Shown here one piece after another: positions 56,870 to 64,000 of a stretch of 64,000 nucleotides of DNA; the first letter of the stretch is position 1, and each line of letters opens with the position of its first letter. The stretch comes from Bombyx mori (Eukaryota; Arthropoda; Insecta; Lepidoptera; Bombycidae): contig NC_085110.1 of the NCBI RefSeq assembly GCF_030269925.1, forward strand, positions 744,001-808,000, written 5' to 3'. The notes beneath the pieces were generated by a model. It was not told the origin of the DNA. It saw only the letters and a list, made by a program, of their open reading frames with translations, and searched no databases. The position numbers and the translations under genes were made by a program.

Positions 56870-57131
56870 CTGGTGGTAGGACCTCTTGTGAGTCCGCACG
56901 AGTAGGTACAACCACCGTGCCTATTTCGGCCGTGAAGCAGTAATGCGTTTGGGCTTGAAGGGTGAAGCAGCCGTTGTAACTATAACTATACTTGAGACCT
57001 TAGAGTTTATATTTCAAGGCGGGTGGCGCATTTACGTCGTAGATGTCTATGGGCTCCAGTAACCACTTAACACCAGGTGGGCTGTGAGCTCGTCCACCCA
57101 TCTAAGCAATAAATAAAAAAATAAAAAAAAC
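56870..57131 (+). mobile_element. Bm1 SINE, body only
   Basis: ACTGGTGGTAGGACCTCTTG to an AATAAATAAAAAAATAAAAA tail; carries a small TAACTATAACTATAC duplication. Confidence 0.9.
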
Positions 57132-57134
57132 AAC

Positions 57135-58495
57135 AGACTTCCTAACCTTCAGTCCAGAGCGTATAAATGTTTCGCGGCATAAATAGGCATAAGACGGTGG
57201 TGCCTCACCTATCTGTGCCACCTCACAGTACGTCTTGCCAATTTCATAAATTTTACAGGTCTTGATTTTTCTCACACGACATTATTCCTTCACGGTTGAA
57301 ATCGCTCGTAAGCACGTACTAGTTACGTATTTACGTTGAATTTTTTGGTACTTGCCGGCGTGATTAGAGCATCGACATAATCGTACCGTTTCTTACGAGT
57401 ACACCGGTATAGACTTATTTATGTAAATTTGTTCTTTTTTCGCATGGACAAAAATATTTATTTTATAATCAACATTAAATACTCCCGCTAATCTATTTCA
57501 TAGTTTTCACTGCCCAGGCTATGGACTAACCTTACTAAGGTTTTTAATGTAAGCAAATAGATGCTTTTATTAAATTTGACGACGCTATTGATTACATCGA
57601 TTAACAAGATGCATATTTAAATTTAATATTTGAATATACTTATTATAATGAGAAGTAAAATAATATATGATAATGGGGTTTTGAGTAGAACAGTATATAA
57701 ATATAATATAGAACTTTATATGTAAATGAAAGCAAATAAGGTGTCATGTGTATAAGTTGTAAAATTGTAAATTTGTATAATTATAAATAGAATATAAAAT
57801 TTATATTTTATATAACCTTACTAAGGCTAGGACAGCTATGGACCACTATGAAATTCCTAAATTCGTCTCTGAAATGACCACGACATGTACACCCGGCTAG
57901 GTTGGTCACGTTTTCTCGATCGGTCTCGCTAAAATATGACGAGAATATAGTCCGGGCGTAGACTATAAGCCGAGGATCGATGGTTGAGATATTGACGGTG
58001 CCTGACCGATTAAATGAACGTGTGAGGACTGCTTTATGAAGTGTCGTGTATTCACTATTTTTTTGGATAGTTTTGGAAGTTTTTATTCGTATTCTAAGTT
58101 GTATTCCAACTGCTTTATCTGTATTTTGTGTATGTTACCAGTTTTTCTAAATATTATAGCGTCATGGGAATTGTGTCCTAGTCTTCATGTTTGGTGTCTT
58201 AATTTAGATTGGTTATTTAACTTATTAACCACGTAATAAAATCTGAATCTGTTCGCTTATGTTTTTAACTAGATTATCCTCATCATTAGTGGTAGTGGTA
58301 AGCGGTGCAAAGCTAAAATTGAACGTGATGATGTTGTGATCGTGAGGCATACATTCCAACGGCAATCGTGGTACCCATAGGCTCCGGGAATCACTTAACA
58401 TAAAAAACGCCAAAAATAACATTAATTTTAGTAAAAACACTGTTTTAATGTACACTTTTTACTCTTTTATTACTTTGTTCGCATAAACCTACCCA
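57135..58495. other. CUB-gene intron, no supported feature
   Basis: AT-rich; no exon with splice signals recognised. A short L3-type tail in reverse follows at 58500-58540. Confidence 0.4.
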
Positions 58496-58829
58496 CAATT
58501 TTTTTTTTTTTTATTGCCCTTGTAGGCATACGAGCATACGAGTATTATGTTATGTGAAAAATTTTGCTATTAACAATCTTAGAAATTTGTTAGCTACATT
58601 ATGAGAGTTAGGAAATATTATTTGCGTTAGATAAAACTAACCGAAATTTCCGAAGCTGAGTTTTCTTGAAATTGCGACTTTCAAATATGTTCTTCCGCCG
58701 AGGACCATTACGGCCGTACTTATATGGGCTCGGTGAAACTATTACGTCAGGATCGAGCGCCGTAGTGTTTTAGTTCAAGCTCAATCACACACTACCCAAT
58801 GAGTTCTTTAGATATCGCAATATCTTCTT

Positions 58830-59085
58830 ATCAGCCCACAGACGTCCACTGCTGGACATAGGCCTCCCCCAAGCCTCGCCACAAAGATCGGTCCTGCGCT
58901 GCCTGCATCCAGCGGATCCACGCGAACCTCAATAGATCGTCGGCCCATCTTATGGGAGGCCTACCCACGCTACGTCTTCCAGTACGCGATTGCCACTCAA
59001 GAACTTTCTGGCCCCAACGGCCATCCGTTCTACGAGCAACGCGTCCTGCCCACTGTCACTTTAACGTTGCAATCCTTTGGGCTAT
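58830..59085 (-). pseudogene. LINE ORF2 C-terminal fragment
   Basis: In reverse it encodes a C-terminal RTE-like signature (GRPPIRWADDLLR, WMQAAQDR.LW..LGE) ending in the tail motif GGAGGCCTATGTCCAGCAGT. Confidence 0.75.
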
Positions 59086-59258
59086 GTCGGTCACCATGGT
59101 TTTCCTGCGAATCTCTTCATTTCTGATTTGATCTCGCAGGAAAACTCCGAGCATAGCCCTCTCCATTGCTCTTTGGGTGAGCCTTCTCATAAGGCCCATT
59201 GTGAGCGACCACGTAATCGTAATCTCGCAATATCACCTAACCATAATTGTTGTTGCAG

Positions 59259-59403
59259 GCTGACTTATCGTGCCGGAACACCAAGCAGCAGGTCGGAGCC
59301 CTGTTCACGCGCAGCAACTTCGTGACCCTGAAGTACGTCACTGACAACTGGGGCACGGACGCGAACGGCTTCAAGCTCGTCATCACTGCAGTCAAAGATC
59401 CTA
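59259..59403 (+). CDS. CUB-domain protein, exon with second half of CUB
   Basis: Acceptor ATAATTGTTGTTGCAG, phase 0. The exon reads ADLSCRNTKQQVGALFTRSN, then FVTLKYVTDNWGTDANGFKL and VITAVKDP, ending at CCTA|GTGAGT (phase 1). It supplies the fourth CUB cysteine (LSC) and the terminal NGFKLVITA strand, so with 48958-49181 it makes one complete CUB domain. The gene continues to the right of this exon. Confidence 0.85.
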
Positions 59404-59455
59404 GTGAGTATTTGTAAGACCCTTCTCCCTGAGTCGTATTCCTCATATCTGAGGG

Positions 59456-59671
59456 TCGTCGCGGGTAGGTACCACCACCTTGGCTATTTCTGCCGTGAAG
59501 CAGTAATGCGTTTCGGTTTGAAGGGTAAGGCAGTCGTTGTAACTATACTGAGACCTTAGAACTTATATCTCCAGGTGGGTGGCGCATTTACGTTGTAGAT
59601 GTCTATGGGCTCCGTAACCATTTCACACCAGGTGAGCTGTGAGCTCGTCCACCTATCTAAGCAATAAAAAA
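59456..59671 (+). mobile_element. Bm1 SINE, 5'-truncated
   Basis: GTCGTCGCGGGTAGGTACCA to AATAAAAAAAA, starting about 50 bp after the CUB exon donor. Confidence 0.9.
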
Positions 59672-59674
59672 AAC

Positions 59675-60000
59675 CATCTCCTCCCATTATCTTCCTCTGG
59701 TTTATGTTTCGCCACCTTCCTCTGCTCTTGGTGGAGTCTATGGCATCGTAGTCTGTTGTATCCAGAGTGGTGCGGATTTGGTCGGACGAGCGCATTGGAA
59801 TGCGGCTATGAGATCTTTTACCTGCAATCCTGCCATTTAGCACAATTTTTTCAAGATTGTCACCACTCTTTCTGGCAATGTGACCGAAGAACTCAAATAT
59901 CCTCTTGAGGCCGATGGTAGATTTGGTTTGGATATTGAGCTGTTTTAATTTGGATGCGTTTGTAAGATACTAGTTTCAATAACCGGCGCTCGAAGAAACC
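59675..60000 (-). pseudogene. LINE ORF2 C-terminal fragment
   Basis: In reverse: GHIARKSGDNLEK, then NGRIAGKRSHSRIPMRSSDQ and IRTTLDTTDYDAIDSTKSRG, the C-terminal signature of a second LINE family. Confidence 0.75.
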
Positions 60001-60519
60001 AGCTTGGTGGAAGATCCTCCCAAGAAACAAATAAAACTTGGACGATCTTGATTTCTAACATGGTTATCCATCACCCAGGCTGATCGTTCTATAATATTAT
60101 AGCGAGATTGGTGTAGTACTATTTAGGTGGAAAGAGCCTAAGTTCATAAAGTTTAATAGTACATAATCATTTCTCAAGATGAGGTGTTAAATTTGGAGCT
60201 AACACCAATTGCAATATGACAGATCTGGATTGAAAGAACCACAAGATTTAAGAGCGATGATTCAGTTGTTCCTAGTCTTCCAAAAAATCCAACAAAAATA
60301 ATAACAGAAAAAACCAAACATTTCCCATTAACGTTTAGAAGAAAATTCTAGTACTTAAGAACGTCAAAAGTTTAATGGAAAAATGTTGTTTGAAACGATT
60401 AGCTATCGAAACTTTGGTGAATATCGGTCTGGTTTGTTTCCGATGGGAAGGTGTCGAGAAAACGTGGCAATAAACCTTGTTTTAATTCAGAATAAAACAT
60501 TTTTCTAAGTTGTACTACT

Positions 60520-60760
60520 TCATCATCATCATCATCATCAGCCTTTATTTTCCCCCTGCTGGACATAGGCCTTCCCCAATGCCTTCCACATAATGCGGTC
60601 CTCCGCCTTCCGCATCCAACGAATTCCCGCCGTGCGCACTAAGTCGTCAGTCCACCTGGTTGGAGGACGACCCACGCTCCTGGTACCCATCCGTGACCTC
60701 CATTCGAGGACTTTCCTCCCCCACCTGGCCTCGCTGGCTCGACAGATGTGACCGGCTAAT
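60520..60760 (-). pseudogene. LINE ORF2 C-terminal fragment
   Basis: (ATG/CAT)n at 60520 then, in reverse, GRPPTRWTDDL, W.R.AEDR.MW..LGK and the GGCCTATGTCCAGCAGG tail motif. Confidence 0.7.
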
Positions 60761-60769
60761 GTGTACTAC

Positions 60770-62525
60770 TTAACAGATTACTTTTGACAAAAAACGCTGT
60801 TTGTGTGACGCTGTAATTTAGGTCACAATAAACACAATAACAGCGGCAACCAAACCAAAACAGACCAAACACTGAATAGTAACAAACAAAGAATCTTTGA
60901 ATCAAAAATATGTACTACACATAGACCCTGAAAACCCTCTTCCGAAGTTTAATTCCGTGTATATTTAATCCCACATTCTTCCCTTTGAAACATTGCCTAG
61001 TTTTATTGCTAAAATTCCTTGTGTCGTGACACAGGGCGAACCTGTTGATGTGACCTTAATTTTACTAACATTCGCCATAAAATAGTTTATGTCGGCGTAA
61101 TTGTTCGTTTTTGTATGAAGCGTGTTTACTTTATTGTTTTCTGAAAGTAGGTACGGGCCATTGAAATAGTAGTTCTGGAACTTTCTCAATTTAAACTTTA
61201 AAATTTGTTCTGCGTTAAGAAGTCCTTAGTTGAACACAATAGATTGTTCTGACAACCAACTTGCTCCGTAGCTCAACAACAAAAAATATACTCTATGACG
61301 AAAGAATGAAAACTCAATATTGACTGCTGTTGTTTTGTTGTTGGAACAAACAGTGAGACTGATTAGCGATAGCATGTATATAATCAAAGCTATTGATTGG
61401 AGTCTAAAATTTATTAGCTAAGAGCTTAATACCATAGTTGTAAATAAATAAATTAAATTAAATAAATAAATTGTCGAAATAAATTCAAAATACTAAACAT
61501 ATTGTAATATTGTAGTATTATAAGATAAAATATAAAAGTTACTAAAGTAAATATAATAAATAAAAAATACGCTAAACTTCCGCTTATTTGTTTTTTATCT
61601 CATTTGATAATGAAAGCGGGAGTTTATCTGGAAATTGCTCAATATTTATTTGAAATTATTTAATACGCTATTTTAGTAGCGCTTAAGGACCCAGGTTAAT
61701 ACCAACTTGCCATGTAAAGGATTCTAAATAAATGTGTATTATACAATAGTCAGACGACTTAAATACTTAGTATATTTTGCTGATAAAATTTCTATTGTTT
61801 ATCAATAGAAAAGGACTCGGCGCATTGTTCCACGAGAAGATAAGAACACCCAGATGACATTTAAGTAATCTCTCAGCGGGAAGCTCCGGTATTCAAATTG
61901 CTCTGAAATGAGCTTTTAAGCTGTCAAAGATAGCGGAGTTTTCGATCTATTAAAGATGCCATCGAATTCCTTAGACAAAACTCGCGCAGACATTTCGTAC
62001 CATTTATTAATTAAAATTCTAGAGGCGTTCAAAAAATTTCTCGGCGACCAATTTAAAAATTCTCCCCTTTCATCACGGGAAGCTCCGCAGAGCTTTCACG
62101 TTTTAAGCGTTCACCGTGCTATTGAATAATGCAACAAAAAGCTTCGCCTAACACCCACTTTCATGTGTGCTTCGGAAGGGGAGTTTTCATAAAACAATGC
62201 GAAAGAAATGAGAGCCCGTTAGTAAAGAAATAAATCTTAATATGTAGTTTTTATGACATGACTGCATTATCAAACGTAAAAATTCAAATATGGACAGACG
62301 AAAAACTTGATGTTAGGCGATTAAGGTGATCTTTGATATATGCGGTTTCAATACCGAGGTTCTATTGAAATAGCTAGCCTCAGAGTTTCGACGACCTCAT
62401 TGGTCTAGACTGTAGACTAGTCTAGACTAGTGGCTTGTAATTCTCGGTACGGCACAGCTCGGGCTCAATATCTGATCTGATCCAATATCTTTGTTAAATA
62501 AATTTTGGGAATTTGGGATCTGGGA
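60770..62525. other. CUB-gene intron or intergenic, no supported feature
   Basis: AT-rich without recognisable exon or repeat; a short L3-type tail in reverse follows at 62530-62590. Confidence 0.4.
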
Positions 62526-62989
62526 GATACCTTTTTATTTTTTATTGCCCTTTTAGTCAGACGAGCGTATGGCCCATCTGAAGTTTATTTTTTATAATAA
62601 TAATAATAAATATTTATTAACAATCACGCCACGTTAACTGGTCCCGTGCTAAATTCGTAAAGAACTTGTGTTACAGGTACCAGATAACGGAAATAAATGT
62701 AAGATTTTTATTGTACACATACATATATTTAAAATACATCCATAACCCTGGAAAATACATTTTATTTATTTATTTATGTACACACAGAAAAAAAAGACAT
62801 AGTACAGAGTAATAGGAAAATTATGTACAAAGGCACTGCTTATTTCTTTAAGAAATCTCTTCCAGCAGATCTGCGAGAGGATAATGAGAATAATAATAAA
62901 AAGTGATAAGTGTGTGTAGAACAAATAACACATAACTAAAATAACAAATACAACATGAGAATTATAGTAATGCACATACACATACCAAA

Positions 62990-63680
62990 TATTGTTAAAC
63001 TTGAGTACAAAATATTATAAGTAACACAGTAACACTCGTATATACGAAGAGTATGGAACCATGATCATTCGGTTGATGACAGATAAAATTGTTTGACCTT
63101 GTATTTAAAAACAGAAACAGACTTGCAAACTCGGATGTCAGCCGGCAACGAATTCCACAGTCTGACCGCGTGCACAGTAAAGGAGTGAGAATAGAAATTG
63201 GTTTTGTGGGAAGGGAATAACAAAACAGAACGTTGGTTGGACCTGCAGGGAGCATCAGGAGAACGAATGAAAGAGAATCGCTCACGTAAATATAAGGGAG
63301 AAGTGGGCTTATGTAGGATATTGAATAGGAGACATAATATTCGAGTATCCCTACGAAGGCGTATAGGGAGCCATTTAAGTTCTTTGCGAAAATGAGAAAC
63401 ATGATCGAATTTTCTGAGATTGTATATAAAACGGATACATAGATTTTGCATCCTCTCAAGCTTGTTTGAGAGCTCCTCAGTGGCATCCAAGTAGCAGGCA
63501 TCGGCGTAATCAATTATGGGTAGAATGAGAGCTTGGACGAGAGATATTTTTGTATGCTGAGGTAAGAAGCCCTGCAGACATCTCAACGAGTGCAAGGCGA
63601 AGTGCACCTTCCTACTAATCTCAGCAACGTGAGAACTCCACGAAAGATGTCGATCTATAATAACACCCAGGTTTTTAACT
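62990..63680 (-). pseudogene. LINE ORF2 C-terminal third
   Basis: About 200 residues in reverse: VKNLGVIIDRHLSWSSHV, then IDYADACYLDATEELSNKLE, RLRRDTRILCLLFNILH and AVRLWNSLPADIRVCKSV. This is the post-RT region of a CR1/Jockey-like LINE. It has no RT core; its 5' side is joined to a tRNA-like head. Confidence 0.8.
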
Positions 63681-63783
63681 GAACATTTTATATTTATCAT
63701 ACAAATATCTTCCCTTGGCGGGATTCGAGCCAGCAACCTCCTTGTGTAGTGACCATGTCACTTACCACTACACCAGACGGCCA
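63681..63783 (-). mobile_element. tRNA-derived SINE head joined to the LINE fragment
   Basis: In reverse: GGCCGTCTGGTGTAGTGGTA (A box TGGTGTAGTGG) and TGCTGGCTCGAATCCCGCC (B box), then AAGGGAAGATATTTGTATGA, after which the LINE frame begins. It has tRNA-like promoter boxes but no complete tRNA fold. Confidence 0.65.
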
Positions 63784-63794
63784 TTTTGATGTTG

Positions 63795-63885
63795 TTTGAT
63801 GTTGAGTGGTTACCGTTGCCGATGGACGTCAGCAATGCTAGGGGCACATCAAAGGCGCTGCTTACCGTTAAGTACCCTCCAAAAG
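63795..63885 (-). mobile_element. L3-type LINE tail fragment
   Basis: GATGTTGAGTGGTTACCGTT ... GGGGCACATCAAAGGCGCTGC, a reverse copy lacking the poly-T start. Confidence 0.55.
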
Positions 63886-64000
63886 CTTCGTTTTAAGAGC
63901 TATCTACCTACTCGCTCTGTCGGGTACACATTTTTGTGGTGCCTATAACAGGTGGAAATAGCTTGGGGCTATCATAAATGGAACGGAAATTCAGAGCAAG

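Noticed and set aside
62766..62981. 71-codon minus-strand frame rich in hydrophobic residues
   Set aside because: AT-rich LINE 3' UTR sequence; aromatic and Ile/Leu richness follows from base composition.
63718..63783. Possible tRNA gene at the right edge (minus strand)
   Set aside because: A and B boxes are present, but the arms do not pair as a full cloverleaf and the sequence runs into LINE coding; it is a SINE head.

Overview
The window is a piece of a lepidopteran nuclear genome, almost certainly Bombyx (B. mori or B. mandarina). Reasons: the Bm1-type tRNA-derived SINE occurs about 20 times, other Lepidoptera-type repeats are dense (Helitron fragments, maT/mariner elements, RTE- and R1/CR1-like LINE ends), genes have spliced GT-AG introns, and one gene carries at matching residue numbers the catalytic and specificity residues I recall for the silkworm sucrose hydrolase SUH.

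The core is a head-to-tail cluster of glycoside hydrolase family 13 (alpha-glucosidase type) genes on the minus strand. From right to left: (1) the sucrose hydrolase gene SUH, 9 coding exons from 30997 to 18225, 606 codons; (2) a complete paralogous maltase/alpha-glucosidase, 8 coding exons from 15831 to 8627, 607 codons; (3) the signal-peptide exon of a third paralog at 5517..5658, whose remaining exons would lie left of the window or are lost. Both complete genes keep an open frame across every splice junction, the same intron positions and phases (apart from one extra intron in the SUH signal anchor) and the catalytic Asp/Glu/Asp. They encode midgut-type enzymes with an N-terminal hydrophobic anchor and a lumenal GH13 domain.

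To the right lies a roughly 15 kb stretch made mostly of transposon remains (31-46 kb), then a small two-exon gene for a 73-residue secreted peptide (minus strand, 46292..47390, with TATA box and 5' UTR exon), then two plus-strand exons that together encode one CUB domain (48958..49181 and 59259..59403), separated by a 10 kb intron full of repeats and continuing beyond the window.

The left end (1-5.2 kb) holds two neighbouring maT-type mariner elements; the first is split by a LINE, the second is complete with one frameshift. Other mobile DNA includes a compact TRIM element (two 180 bp LTRs, primer-binding site, polypurine tract, ATTA duplication) in SUH intron 1, solo LTRs of two families with 4 bp duplications, several Helitron 3' ends, MITEs, and at the right edge a tRNA-like SINE head fused to a LINE fragment. 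No bacterial-type operons, CRISPR arrays or rRNA genes are present. All exon limits come from reading splice signals and homology by eye; no search or alignment was run.
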